Below are positions 7,313 through 15,479 of a DNA stretch of 27,353 bases, one piece after another. Positions within the stretch are counted from its first letter, which is position 1, and every line of letters starts with the position of its first letter. Position numbers and translations under genes: made by a program. This stretch comes from Verrucomicrobiota bacterium (GTDB taxonomy: Bacteria; Verrucomicrobiota; Verrucomicrobiia; Opitutales; Opitutaceae), in contig JAFAAS010000056.1 of assembly GCA_023426435.1 (NCBI GenBank), forward strand, positions 1 to 27,353, given 5' to 3'. A model generated the notes under the pieces. It was not told the DNA's origin. It saw nothing but the letters and a program-made list of their open reading frames with translations, and searched no databases.

Positions 7313-10219
7313 TCAGAACGAATACCGCGCCCCCAGCGAGATCGTCCGGCCCACAATCCAGTTGCCGAAGTTATTCACCGTCCGGCCGTTCTTGCCGTAG
7401 TAACTATGCTGCGTGTCGTCCGTCAGATTCGTGCCTTCCAGCGTCACCACCAGATTGTCGGCAAACCGATAACTGATCTGCGCCGTCACACTGCGCTCCT
7501 CCGCATTCCAAACCGACAACGGATTCGCAAACAACGCCGCTTCGTTGTGGTGGTGGAAATCCGACCGCCACGTATAAGAAACGCGACCGCTGAAACGACT
7601 CCGCTCATACGCCAGCGTCGCGCTGAACGAGTTATCCGACACGAGGAAGAAATCCGTCGTCCTCACCCCCGTCTGCACGCCCGCCGAGTCGAACAGCGGC
7701 GTGTCCTGCGACGACCGCAGATGCGTAAAACTGCCTTGCACCCCGAGACCGTCCAGGAATCCAGGCAGATTCCTCGGAAAATAACTTCCACCAATCTCGA
7801 TCCCTTCGAGTTCTCCATTCGAAGCATTCGTCGGCTCCGAAAGAATATAATCATACGGTCCAATATTATCCGTATAAGTGATCCGGCGACGGGTCGTGAC
7901 CACCAGTCCGTCAATATCCCGCCGGAACAACGCCAGATGCGCCGAGGTCGCCTCGTCGAAATAATATTCGAAGGTCAGGTCATAGCTCCGCGAGGTCGTC
8001 TCCCGCAGGTTCGGATTGCCCGAGGTCGCCGTGCCATAACCGATGTTGCTCACGTCGCGATTGTAAGTGGTCAACGGATTCAAATCCCCGAAGCCCGGCC
8101 GGCGGATCGTTTCGCCATACGCCAGGCGGGCGACGAGTTTGTCGGTGAGCTCATACGTGAACGCCGCGCTCGGCAGCAGCTTCTCCACCGTCGTCTCGCC
8201 CGACCGCGTGTTGTTCGTCGCCATCGCCGGATTCGTGAAATCCCACTCGTTCTTGATCGAAACAAAGCGCACGCCGAACTGCCCCGTCAGCCGGCGATCC
8301 GCGATCTGCGTCTCCAGCCGATCCACCTGCAAATAAACCGCCGAGGTCATTTCATTCACATCGAAGGTCTTTCTCAGCGGCGAATTCAGATTCGGCCCCG
8401 TTCTCCACGTGTAAAACGGCGCCAGCTTCTCGCGATTGGCATACGCCACCTCGCCATTGATCGACGCCCACGAGCTCGGAATATCCGCGCGCCCATCGAA
8501 AAATCCGCTGTTCACGCTCACGATGCCGGGAATCTGCGTCTCCAACACCGACAGCGGAAGCGGTCCGCCATTCGCCGCCAGCCGGTCCGCCTCCGCGAAA
8601 CGCGACGCTTCCGACGCGTCACGATCGTCCAGCCGAAAGCCGAACTTCAGCCGCTTGATCCAACCCCAATCGACGTTCAACACGCCGTCGGTCGTCACCG
8701 TCGCCGCACTGCCTTTGTTCTGGTAACCTTGAAACCAAACTTCCGGCACCGCGCCGTCATCCTGCACGCTCCAGGTCGCCGGATTCGACACCTCGCTCTC
8801 GTTCACGTTCGGGGTGCCCGCGATGTCCAAATACCGAAACATCGGCAGACCATCGTTCGCATTGAAATCCACCGTCACGTCGTTCCGCACATTGCGATAC
8901 GCGCGGGAGAAATAATTCACCCGGTGAAACTGGCTGGTCTGATAAACCGCCTCCGAGGTCAGCCGGAAATCCGGGCTGATGTTCCACTTCCCGTTTAACG
9001 CATACTGAAAACTGTCCGTCTGCGCCGTCACATAGTCGCCGCTCGTGAACGAATAAACCGCCCCAATATACTCGCGGCTCTTCACGATGTTCGTGTTCGG
9101 ATACAGCTCGATGTTCAACGTCTGCGGCGTCCAATCCACCCACCAGTCCACGAACGAGAACAGGAGATTGCTGAAGTTCTTGTTGCGATAACCCGTGTAG
9201 AAAGCCTCGAAGGTGTATTCGGAATCCTGATTCGGCGCGTATTGCAGCGAGAGATTCGCCGCCGGGCGCTTCGTCTGACCTTTCGTCTCGTTGAAAAAGA
9301 TCGCGTCGCGCGAGAGCACATACTCCACGCCCGACACCTTCGATCCCGGCGTCGTCGGCAAACCTTCCTCTAGCCCCGGCGTCCACGGCACGACGTCCGG
9401 AAACATGCGCGCATAAGGCTCCGGCCAGGGATGCCCCGACTCCGCCTGCGTGCCTTTCCCAAACGGCACCTGCGCGCCGGGCGTCGCACTCTGATCCCGA
9501 TAGGTCGTCGTCAGATACGAAACATTGATCAACGCCCCGAACTTCCCGCCCGAGCCCACATCCCAGATGTTGCTCGCGAGCGCGCTGACGTTCGGATCGT
9601 AGTGATCGCGCTGCTCCTGATACGTCGTCTTCGCCGCGATCGCGAACTTCTGCCCCGTGAAGTCAAACGGCCGGAAGGTCTGGATATCGATCACGCCCGC
9701 CATGCCCGTCTCGATGTGCGACGACGACCGCGTCTTCATCACATCGATCTGCTTCACCAAGCTCGTCGGCGCATCCTGCAACGACAGTGCCAGTCCCGAC
9801 GCCGTGAAAATATTCCGCCCGTTCAGCGTCGTCGTCACATCCGGCAATCCGCGGATCGTCACCGACGTGATGTTGCCCGCGCCATAATCCGTCACCTGCA
9901 CACCCGGCAAACGCTGCAGCGACTCGATCGCATTGTTGTCCGGAAACTTGCCGATGTCTTCCGCCACGATCGACTCCAGGATTTGCGGCGAATTCCGTTT
10001 GATCTCCAGCGCCTTCACCGTGCTGCCCCGCAGCCCGGTCACCACAAAGGTTTCGAGTTCGACCGGCTGGTCGTCGTTCGCCGTCAGATTCGCGGTATCC
10101 TGCGCGTGAATACCGCTGACGCCCACCGCGAGCGTGGCCAGCAACGATAGGGGAAAACTCGTTCTCTGCTTTCGCAGCAGGACCGAGCGGGGGGAGGGGA
10201 GGTGCAGGTTCGGGGTCAT
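7313..10219 (-). CDS. TonB-dependent outer-membrane receptor (arabino-oligosaccharide uptake)
   Basis: 968 residues. The signal peptide has hydrophobic LSLLATLAVGVSG and probable cleavage after IHA (about residue 39). ELETFVVTG follows as a TonB-box-like segment leading into the plug domain (SIVAEDIGKFPDNNAIESLQ, RLPGVQVTDYG, SVTIRGLPDVTTTLNGR). The rest is a beta-barrel with alternating aromatic strands, ending in the C-terminal Phe (LGARYSF) expected of outer-membrane proteins. This is the large TonB-Xanth-Caul-type receptor used for glycans in Proteobacteria and Verrucomicrobiota; no SusD partner is present. As first gene of the arabinan unit it probably moves arabino-oligosaccharides across the outer membrane, using energy from TonB-ExbBD encoded elsewhere. 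ATG 10219 is preferred; a GTG six bases upstream is possible. No clear Shine-Dalgarno is visible. Confidence 0.92.
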   Translation of the reverse strand: MTPNLHLPSPRSVLLRKQRTSFPLSLLATLAVGVSGIHAQDTANLTANDDQPVELETFVVTGLRGSTVKALEIKRNSPQILESIVAEDIGKFPDNNAIESLQRLPGVQVTDYGAGNITSVTIRGLPDVTTTLNGRNIFTASGLALSLQDAPTSLVKQIDVMKTRSSSHIETGMAGVIDIQTFRPFDFTGQKFAIAAKTTYQEQRDHYDPNVSALASNIWDVGSGGKFGALINVSYLTTTYRDQSATPGAQVPFGKGTQAESGHPWPEPYARMFPDVVPWTPGLEEGLPTTPGSKVSGVEYVLSRDAIFFNETKGQTKRPAANLSLQYAPNQDSEYTFEAFYTGYRNKNFSNLLFSFVDWWVDWTPQTLNIELYPNTNIVKSREYIGAVYSFTSGDYVTAQTDSFQYALNGKWNISPDFRLTSEAVYQTSQFHRVNYFSRAYRNVRNDVTVDFNANDGLPMFRYLDIAGTPNVNESEVSNPATWSVQDDGAVPEVWFQGYQNKGSAATVTTDGVLNVDWGWIKRLKFGFRLDDRDASEASRFAEADRLAANGGPLPLSVLETQIPGIVSVNSGFFDGRADIPSSWASINGEVAYANREKLAPFYTWRTGPNLNSPLRKTFDVNEMTSAVYLQVDRLETQIADRRLTGQFGVRFVSIKNEWDFTNPAMATNNTRSGETTVEKLLPSAAFTYELTDKLVARLAYGETIRRPGFGDLNPLTTYNRDVSNIGYGTATSGNPNLRETTSRSYDLTFEYYFDEATSAHLALFRRDIDGLVVTTRRRITYTDNIGPYDYILSEPTNASNGELEGIEIGGSYFPRNLPGFLDGLGVQGSFTHLRSSQDTPLFDSAGVQTGVRTTDFFLVSDNSFSATLAYERSRFSGRVSYTWRSDFHHHNEAALFANPLSVWNAEERSVTAQISYRFADNLVVTLEGTNLTDDTQHSYYGKNGRTVNNFGNWIVGRTISLGARYSF

Positions 10220-10489
10220 AAACACAGGTTACGGTTTGCCTCGCCACGCGCGCGTCCGTCACCGCACCAGCCGGCAACGATCCGCGAACAGACAAGGAGC
10301 TTCACCCTCTCCATGCGCCATTCCCCGCCCAAACCCGACACACCTCGCCAAATTATTTCAATCCTCTGCCGCGCGAGCGTTTCAACTGGAACCGCCGCCG
10401 TCTGGTGTCCGCCACACCGGCCCAGGTCTTTTTTGTCATTCTGAGCGAAGCGAAGAATCCACGGCGACATTCGCACGTGGGTGCACGCT
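10220..10489. other. Intergenic region upstream of the TonB receptor gene
   Basis: 270 bases between the kinase stop and the receptor start. It should hold the promoter of the arabinan unit unless transcription continues from the kinase gene. It contains repeat copy 4 at its far end. An AT-richer stretch near 10350-10385 (CAAATTATTTCAATC on plus) is the best promoter area, but no convincing -35/-10 pair was found. CAGGTTAC at 10225-10232 also occurs upstream of the LacI-family gene (minus strand, near 20360). No open frame here looks genuine. Confidence 0.5.
10436..10461 (+). repeat. Dispersed 26-bp repeat, copy 4
   Basis: Same core and orientation as copies 1-3. The downstream flank CACGGCGAC ... 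GCACGCTCTA matches copy 2. It lies directly downstream of the kinase gene, which ends at 10490 on the minus strand. Confidence 0.9.
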
Positions 10490-12685
10490 CTACCCCCCTT
10501 CCACCAGCTCCCGCGCCTCCCGCATCAACACCCGCGCAAACGTCCAGTCGAACCAGAATCCGCGAATCGGACTCCCCCGGTCCCCCGCATCCCTCAGCTT
10601 CGTCTCCACCACCGCCTTCACCGCCGCCAGCTCCTCCGCCGCCTCCGCTTCCCGCCCCAGCCGAAACATCGCCATCGCCGCGATCAACCGCGCCGTCGCC
10701 GTCCGCGGCGGATTCGCATCGAGCGTCTCCAGGCATCGCCGCGACCACTTCAACGCCTCCGCGTAGTTGCCTCGCCGATACTCCAGCAAACTCATCGAGA
10801 GCGACCGCCACGCCACCGTAAATCCATCCCCGCCCGCATCCGCCAGCGCCAGCGCCTCCGTCGTCGCCACCGCCAGCGGCTGCAACGACTCCAGCAACCG
10901 CGGATTCGCCGGCAGCAACAGGCTCACTTTCATGATGCGGTCCGCAAACGGACACGGCGCCGCCGAAAACCGCGCCACCGCCTCCTGCCGGAATTCCTCA
11001 TACGCCGCCACGTCGCCCACCTCCAACAACGCCGGCCCGCAACGCAGATAATCCATCGTCGCCGCATCCGACGCCTCCAATTGATTCACCTCCAGCAGCG
11101 CCCGAAACCGATCCGCCGCCGCCCGCCACCGGTTCTCCACCGCATGCCACTCCCCCACCGCCCGAAACGCCGCCGCCCCCTCCATCGTCGGCTGCGTCCG
11201 GTCCACCGCACTCAGCCGCGCATCCGCCTCCGCAAAGCGTTCCTGATTCACCAGCAACGCCGCCTGCGTGATCCGCTCCCGCACTTCCGCCTCGCGCCGC
11301 AACCGCGCCTGCTGCTGCTCCGCCGCCACCGCCCGCTGCCGCGCCTCGCGTTCCTTCAACAACAAATACGTCGACGTGCTCGTCCCCGCCACCAACGCCG
11401 CCGCCACCGCCGACCCCGCAATGAACACGCCGCGATTCCGCCGCACGAGTTTCAACAACCGATACGACCAGCTCGGCGGCCGCGCCACCACCGGCTCGTG
11501 ATCGAGATGCCGCTGCAAATCCATCGCCAGCCCGTTCGCCGTCTCATACCGCCGCGCCCGATCCTTCTCGAGCGCCTTCGTCACGATCCAATCCAAATCC
11601 CCCCGCAACAACGCCACCAGCCGCGCCGGCTCCGTCTTCCTCGCCGCCGCCGTCTGCTTCAACTCCTCCGCCGTCAATCCGCTCAACCGCGCCGAGGGCC
11701 GCGCCGGTTCCCGCTCCCGCAGAGTCTTCCTCAACTCGTCCAGCCCCGACGCCACCAATTCCTTCGCATCGAAGGGCGTCCGCCCCGTCAGTAGTTCATA
11801 AAGCAATACACCGAGGCTGTAGATGTCGCTGCGCGTATCGATGTCCACCCCGCCCATCTCCGCCTGCTCCGGACTCATGTAGGCCGGCGTGCCCACCAGT
11901 TGCGCATACGCCGTCAGCAGAAATTTGTCCGACAACCGCGCCTCCGTCGCCTTCGAAATCCCGAAGTCGATCACCTTCGGCACCGGCTTTCCGTCGTGCA
12001 GCGCCACGATGATGTTCGATGGCTTGATGTCGCCATGAATGATTCCTTTCTGATGCGCGTGCTGGATCGCGTGGCAGACCTGCACAAAGAGGTCCAAGCG
12101 TTCGCGCACATCTAGCCGGTTCTGATCCGCGTATTTCGTCACCGGCACGCCGCGCACCAGCTCCATGATGAAATACGGCGGCCCGCGATCCGTCGCCCCC
12201 GCATCGAACACCCGCGCGATGTTCGGATGATCCATCATCGCCAGCGCCTGCCGCTCCGCCTCGAAGCGCGCGATCACGCTCTTCGTCTCCATCCCGAGCT
12301 TGATGATCTTCAACGCCACCCGCCGCCGCACCGGCTCCTCCTGCTCCGCCATGTAAACCACCCCGCAACCTCCTTCGCCGATTTTCTCCAGCAGCTTGTA
12401 GCGCCCAATCTTCGACCCAATCGGCTCCTCGCCCAAACCCACGTTCGCCGCTCGCTCCGCCTCCTCCGCCAACACCCGCAAGGGCGCAATCGTCTCCGCC
12501 ACGATCGACCGCCCTTCCTGAAAAAACTCCTCCGCCTCCGCTTCCGCCGCGATCAGCTCTTCAATCCTCCGCCGCAACCGCTCATCCCCTTCGCACGCCC
12601 GCTCCAAATACGCCGCCCGCTCGCCACCCCTCAACGCCCGCGCCGCCAAAAACAACTCCTCCTCGCGCTGCGTCGCCGTATTCAT
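10490..12685 (-). CDS. Membrane-anchored Ser/Thr protein kinase with C-terminal helical-repeat domain
   Basis: 731 residues. The N-terminal ~90 residues are helical and acidic. The kinase domain runs about 93-395: glycine loop GEGGCGVV (103-110), K126 in VALK, catalytic HGDIKPSN (H217, D219), DFG 240-242, GTPAYMSPEQ. The catalytic loop is HGD instead of HRD, so it is a non-RD kinase. One transmembrane segment (about 420-441, FIAGSAVAAALVAG) follows, then a ~290-residue Ala/Arg/Leu-rich helical part with TPR-like repeats, probably outside the cytoplasm. This is the architecture of the PknB-type kinases abundant in Verrucomicrobiota and Planctomycetes. ATG 12685 is chosen because AGGAAGAGG precedes it at good spacing. 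The ECF sigma gene lies 223 bases upstream on the same strand, a recurring pairing in these phyla. Its target is unknown. Confidence 0.9.
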   Translation of the reverse strand: MNTATQREEELFLAARALRGGERAAYLERACEGDERLRRRIEELIAAEAEAEEFFQEGRSIVAETIAPLRVLAEEAERAANVGLGEEPIGSKIGRYKLLEKIGEGGCGVVYMAEQEEPVRRRVALKIIKLGMETKSVIARFEAERQALAMMDHPNIARVFDAGATDRGPPYFIMELVRGVPVTKYADQNRLDVRERLDLFVQVCHAIQHAHQKGIIHGDIKPSNIIVALHDGKPVPKVIDFGISKATEARLSDKFLLTAYAQLVGTPAYMSPEQAEMGGVDIDTRSDIYSLGVLLYELLTGRTPFDAKELVASGLDELRKTLREREPARPSARLSGLTAEELKQTAAARKTEPARLVALLRGDLDWIVTKALEKDRARRYETANGLAMDLQRHLDHEPVVARPPSWSYRLLKLVRRNRGVFIAGSAVAAALVAGTSTSTYLLLKEREARQRAVAAEQQQARLRREAEVRERITQAALLVNQERFAEADARLSAVDRTQPTMEGAAAFRAVGEWHAVENRWRAAADRFRALLEVNQLEASDAATMDYLRCGPALLEVGDVAAYEEFRQEAVARFSAAPCPFADRIMKVSLLLPANPRLLESLQPLAVATTEALALADAGGDGFTVAWRSLSMSLLEYRRGNYAEALKWSRRCLETLDANPPRTATARLIAAMAMFRLGREAEAAEELAAVKAVVETKLRDAGDRGSPIRGFWFDWTFARVLMREARELVEGG

Positions 12686-12849
12686 GCCTCTTCCTCGCTC
12701 TCGAATTTCCACTCCGAAACAATCCGTTGCACAGAAGGCGCCGAAGCGAACAACGCTCCGTTCGTTTCCGGGCGACTCTTCGTTCCCTTCGTTTCCTTCT
12801 GTTCAATTCCGAAGTTCCACCGGCACGTTCGCTGATCTGCACCCGCGTC

Positions 12850-12890
12850 GAGAAATCCGTGTCCATCCGTGTCCATCCGTGGTTCTCCGG
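12850..12890. repeat. Short tandem ATCCGTGTCC repeat
   Basis: ATCCGTGTCC occurs twice in tandem (12855-12874), followed by the variant ATCCGTGGTT, flanked by GAGAA and TTCTC, which could pair. It lies in the 223-base gap between the sigma factor and kinase genes. A related sequence (ATTCGTCCATTCGTGGTT) appears near 25392. It resembles the dispersed CCACGGATGGACACGG-type repeats of this phylum. Confidence 0.7.
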
Positions 12891-12908
12891 ATTGCTAGAC
12901 CCCCGCCC

Positions 12909-13484
12909 TCACTGCGCCGCCCGAATACTCTGAAACAACCACGCCTTCGCAAACGCCCAGTGCCGCTCGATCGTCCTCTCCGTCACACCCAGACTCGCCG
13001 CGACTTCTTCGTTCGTAAACCCGCCGAAAAACTTCAACACCACCACACGCGCCCGCTCCGGATCCTCCTGCTCCAAACGCTCGATCGCTTCATCGATCAA
13101 CAACACCTTTTCCTCCGGCGTCGTTTCCGCCAGCTCCACCGCATCCAACTCCACACGCACCTGCGCCCCGCCCCGCTTCAACCGCAATTTCCTCCGCGCA
13201 TTCTCGATCAGGATCCGCCGCATCGCCTCCGCCGCCGCGCCAAAAAAATGCGCGCGATTCTGCCACCGCTCGTCGTTTCCGCCGCTCACCAGCCGCAGCC
13301 ACGCTTCATGCACCAGCGCCGTCGGCTGCAAGGTCTGCCCCGCCGGCTCCCGCGCCATCTGCGCCCCCGCGTGCCGGCGCAGATCGTTATAAACCAGCGG
13401 CAAAATTTCGCTCGAAGCACGCGGATCGTTCAAACCGATCGCCTGCAACGCGAACGTGATCTCGGAAATGGCGGGGCGAACCAT
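12909..13484 (-). CDS. ECF-type RNA polymerase sigma factor
   Basis: 191 residues, the normal ECF length. Region 2 covers about residues 20-95 (LPLVYNDLRRHAGAQM, LVHEAWLRLV, NRAHFFGAAAEAMRRILIEN). The spacing and the AEAMRRILIENARR segment match the ECF subgroup that accompanies Ser/Thr kinases in Planctomycetes and Verrucomicrobiota (TIGR02999-like). Region 4 covers about 135-190, with an HTH in NEEVAASLGVTERTIERHW. The start ATG 13484 is supported by GGAG six bases upstream. No anti-sigma factor gene is adjacent; in this subgroup the neighbouring kinase is thought to take the signalling role, which is family knowledge rather than something visible here. A perfect LacI-type palindrome lies 22 bases upstream of the start codon. 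Confidence 0.9.
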   Translation of the reverse strand: MVRPAISEITFALQAIGLNDPRASSEILPLVYNDLRRHAGAQMAREPAGQTLQPTALVHEAWLRLVSGGNDERWQNRAHFFGAAAEAMRRILIENARRKLRLKRGGAQVRVELDAVELAETTPEEKVLLIDEAIERLEQEDPERARVVVLKFFGGFTNEEVAASLGVTERTIERHWAFAKAWLFQSIRAAQ

Positions 13485-13506
13485 TCGATTCTCCAGACCT
13501 TCGTTC

Positions 13507-13522
13507 TAGCAACCGGTTGCTA
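13507..13522. promoter_or_regulatory. Perfect 16-bp palindrome, probable LacI-family operator
   Basis: TAGCAACCGGTTGCTA is identical to its reverse complement. An even-length palindrome with a central CG inside AACCGGTT is the usual form of LacI-family operators. It sits 22 bases upstream of the sigma factor ATG, where a bound protein would block transcription, and about 310 bases upstream of the ABC ATPase start. The LacI-family protein at 19238-20320 is the obvious candidate binder. Binding is inferred. Confidence 0.55.
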
Positions 13523-13524
13523 CC

Positions 13525-13538
13525 GAAACACCAGTTTC
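13525..13538. promoter_or_regulatory. Second inverted repeat next to the palindrome
   Basis: GAAAC-ACCA-GTTTC, two bases beyond the palindrome at 13507-13522. It could be a second, weaker protein-binding site or a chance short inverted repeat. Confidence 0.3.
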
Positions 13539-13667
13539 ACGTCCGCGGGATTGCGGCGCGCACATGTTGGGGCAAGTCATGGCACCCCCACCTTCCACCC
13601 ACCCACCGCCCACGCCAGACCAACCCCACTTCACCGTAAAGCCTCCCAGCCCGCTCGATCCTCGATG

Positions 13668-13730
13668 TTTGGTCGCTCCTTGGAGCTTGGATCTTGGTCC
13701 TTGGAGCTTCCGCGTCGCCCCGCGACGCGG
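13668..13730. repeat. Half CTTGGATCTTGG element followed by a 9-bp hairpin
   Basis: 13668-13710 carries TTGGAGCTTGGATCTTGG-type sequence, the right arm of the full palindromic elements at 15345 and 16494 without the left arm. It is followed by CCGCGTCGC-CCC-GCGACGCGG, a perfect 9-bp stem, with no T-run, so it is not a typical terminator. Confidence 0.7.
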
Positions 13731-13829
13731 CCGCTTGACTGTCATGCTCACCTGAACTCGTCGTAAACACGCACGGTTCACGATATCCCCCTTCCTCTCG
13801 CGCTTCGTCCCCTGGTCGCTTTTCCCACG

Positions 13830-15344
13830 ATGTCCGACGCCTCCGCTCCCCTCCTCTCCGCCCGCGGCATCGGGAAACGTTTCCCCGGCGTCATCGCCCT
13901 CAACGCCGTCGACTTCACCGTCCGCCCCGGCGAAATCCACGCGCTCCTCGGCGAAAACGGCGCCGGCAAATCCACGCTCATCAAGGTCCTCACCGGCGTC
14001 CACTCCGCCGACTCCGGCGAAATCACCCTCGAGGGCCGACGCATCTCCCCGCGTTCGCCTTCCGACGCCGAAGCCTGCGGCATCTCGACCGTCTATCAGG
14101 AGGTCAACCTCGTCCCTTCTCTGTCCGTCGCCGAAAACCTCACCCTCGGCCGCCAGCCCGGCCGCTTGGGCTTCATCAACTGGCGCTCCACCCGACGCCA
14201 CGCCAAAGAAGCCCTCGCCCGCCTCGGCCTCGACCTCGACGTCAACGCCGAGCTCGGCTCCCTCTCCGTCGCGCTCCAGCAAATGGTCGCGATCGCCCGC
14301 GCCCTCGATCGCTCCGCCCGCCTCCTCATCCTCGACGAACCCACCGCCAGCCTCGACGAAAAAGAAGTCGCCGACCTCTTCGCCATCATGCGCCGCCTGC
14401 GCTCCGAGGGCATGGGCATCGTCTTCGTCACCCACTTTCTCGACCAGGTTTACGCCGTCACCGACCGCATCACCGTCCTCCGCAACGGCACCCTCGTCGC
14501 CACCTCCGCCACCGCCGATCTCCCGCGCCTCCAGCTCGTCAGCCAGATGCTCGGCCGCGATTTCTCCGAAGCATCTCCTGCTCCCTCCTCCTTGCCCCCT
14601 GCCCCTTCATCGCCGCCCATTTTAGCGGCGACTTCCCTCTCCCGCCCCCCCGCCCTTCACCCCGTCAACCTCACGCTCCACCGCGGCGAAGTCCTCGGCC
14701 TCGCCGGCCTTCTCGGCTCCGGCCGCACCGAACTCGCCCGCCTCCTCTTCGGCGTCGACCGCCATACCACCGGCCAAATCCAAATTTCGGATACAACCGC
14801 GCGCATCTCCTCCCCCCGCCACGCCATCCGCCACGGCCTCGCCTTCTCCTCCGAAGACCGAAAACACGAGGGCATCCTCCCGAACCTCTCCGTTCGCGAA
14901 AACCTCATCCTCGCCCTCCAGGCCAAACGCGGCGCCACCCGCGCCCTCACGCGCGCCGAACAGGATAAACTCTGCGACCACTACATCCGCGCCCTCCGCA
15001 TCAAAACCGCGGATACCGAGGTCGCCATTCGCAATCTCTCCGGCGGCAACCAGCAAAAGGTCCTCCTCGCCCGCTGGCTCGCCACCCAACCCGCCGTCAT
15101 CATCCTCGACGAACCCACCCGCGGCATCGACGTTGGCGCCAAAGCCGAGATCGAACAGCTCATCGCCCAGCTCCGCGCCGACGGCCTCGCCGTCCTCTTC
15201 ATCTCGTCCGAACTCGACGAAATCGTGCGCAACAGCACGCGCGTCCTCGTCCTCCGCGATCGCCGCCCCGCCGGCGAATTCACCAGCGCCCAAATCGCCA
15301 CCCCCACCCTCATGCAAGCCATGGCCGCCGGACATCATGAATAA
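13830..15344 (+). CDS. ytfR: Sugar ABC importer ATPase with two ATP-binding domains (YtfR-like)
   Basis: A 504-residue fused two-NBD ATPase of the ribose/arabinose/galactofuranose importer class. NBD1: Walker A GENGAGKST (41-49), Q-loop segment STVYQEVNLVPSLSVAENL, signature LSVALQQMVAIARAL, Walker B LLILDEPTASLDE. NBD2: the degenerate P-loop GLLGSGRTEL normal for this class, SEDRKHEGILPNLSVRENL, signature LSGGNQQKVLLARWL, Walker B VIILDEPTRGIDVGAK. The YtfR assignment rests mainly on the two permeases downstream, which match YtfT and YjfF. The linker between the NBDs (about residues 249-270, PAPSSLPPAPSSPP) is unusually Pro/Ser-rich and is encoded by low-complexity DNA with a 7-bp hairpin (14610-14631). 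The ATG at 13830 agrees with the family N-terminus. No binding-protein gene precedes it, which is odd for this operon type. Confidence 0.85.
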   Translation: MSDASAPLLSARGIGKRFPGVIALNAVDFTVRPGEIHALLGENGAGKSTLIKVLTGVHSADSGEITLEGRRISPRSPSDAEACGISTVYQEVNLVPSLSVAENLTLGRQPGRLGFINWRSTRRHAKEALARLGLDLDVNAELGSLSVALQQMVAIARALDRSARLLILDEPTASLDEKEVADLFAIMRRLRSEGMGIVFVTHFLDQVYAVTDRITVLRNGTLVATSATADLPRLQLVSQMLGRDFSEASPAPSSLPPAPSSPPILAATSLSRPPALHPVNLTLHRGEVLGLAGLLGSGRTELARLLFGVDRHTTGQIQISDTTARISSPRHAIRHGLAFSSEDRKHEGILPNLSVRENLILALQAKRGATRALTRAEQDKLCDHYIRALRIKTADTEVAIRNLSGGNQQKVLLARWLATQPAVIILDEPTRGIDVGAKAEIEQLIAQLRADGLAVLFISSELDEIVRNSTRVLVLRDRRPAGEFTSAQIATPTLMQAMAAGHHE

Positions 15345-15456
15345 AAGCTCCAAGCTCCAAGCCCCAAGCTCCAGAGAACTCCCAAACCCCACCTCCCCAT
15401 TGGTGTTTGGCCCTTGGTCATTCCTTGGATCTTGGATCTTGGATCTTGGATCTTCC
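15345..15456. repeat. ~112-bp palindromic element, copy 1
   Basis: Starts one base after the ABC ATPase stop. The left arm is AAAGCTCCAAGCTCCAAG, the centre CCATTGGTGTTTGG, and the right arm a tandem of the 7-bp unit GGATCTT (four units, about 15427-15454). It is homologous along its length to the element at 16494-16606. Translating its right arm gives WILDLGSW, which is not part of the next permease. Confidence 0.85.
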
Positions 15457-15479
15457 GCGCATCGCGCGGCGGCCCGCCG

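Larger units (their letters stand above)
13485..13829. other. Divergent intergenic region between sigma factor and ABC importer
   Basis: 345 bases without a gene. It contains the palindrome at 13507-13522, a second inverted repeat at 13525-13538, half of a CTTGGATCTTGG element (13668-13710), and a 9-bp perfect stem with a CCC loop (13710-13730). TTGACT at 13735-13740 could be a -35 box for the ABC operon, but a good -10 was not seen at normal spacing. Promoters for both divergent units should lie here. No substrate-binding protein gene is present. Confidence 0.6.

Noticed and set aside
7274..8998. Plus-strand open frame of 574 codons
   Set aside because: Antisense shadow of the TonB receptor gene; Arg/Ile/His-rich with no family features.
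10481..11794. Plus-strand open frame of 437 codons
   Set aside because: Antisense to the kinase gene, made almost only of Arg, Pro, His and Gln.
13710..13730. 9-bp GC-rich stem as a terminator
   Set aside because: It lies upstream of the ABC operon in a divergent promoter region and has no T-run on either strand.
15427..15454. Tandem GGATCTT units considered as a CRISPR or regulatory array
   Set aside because: 7-bp units without spacers, part of a larger palindromic element found again at 16494; no cas genes are present.
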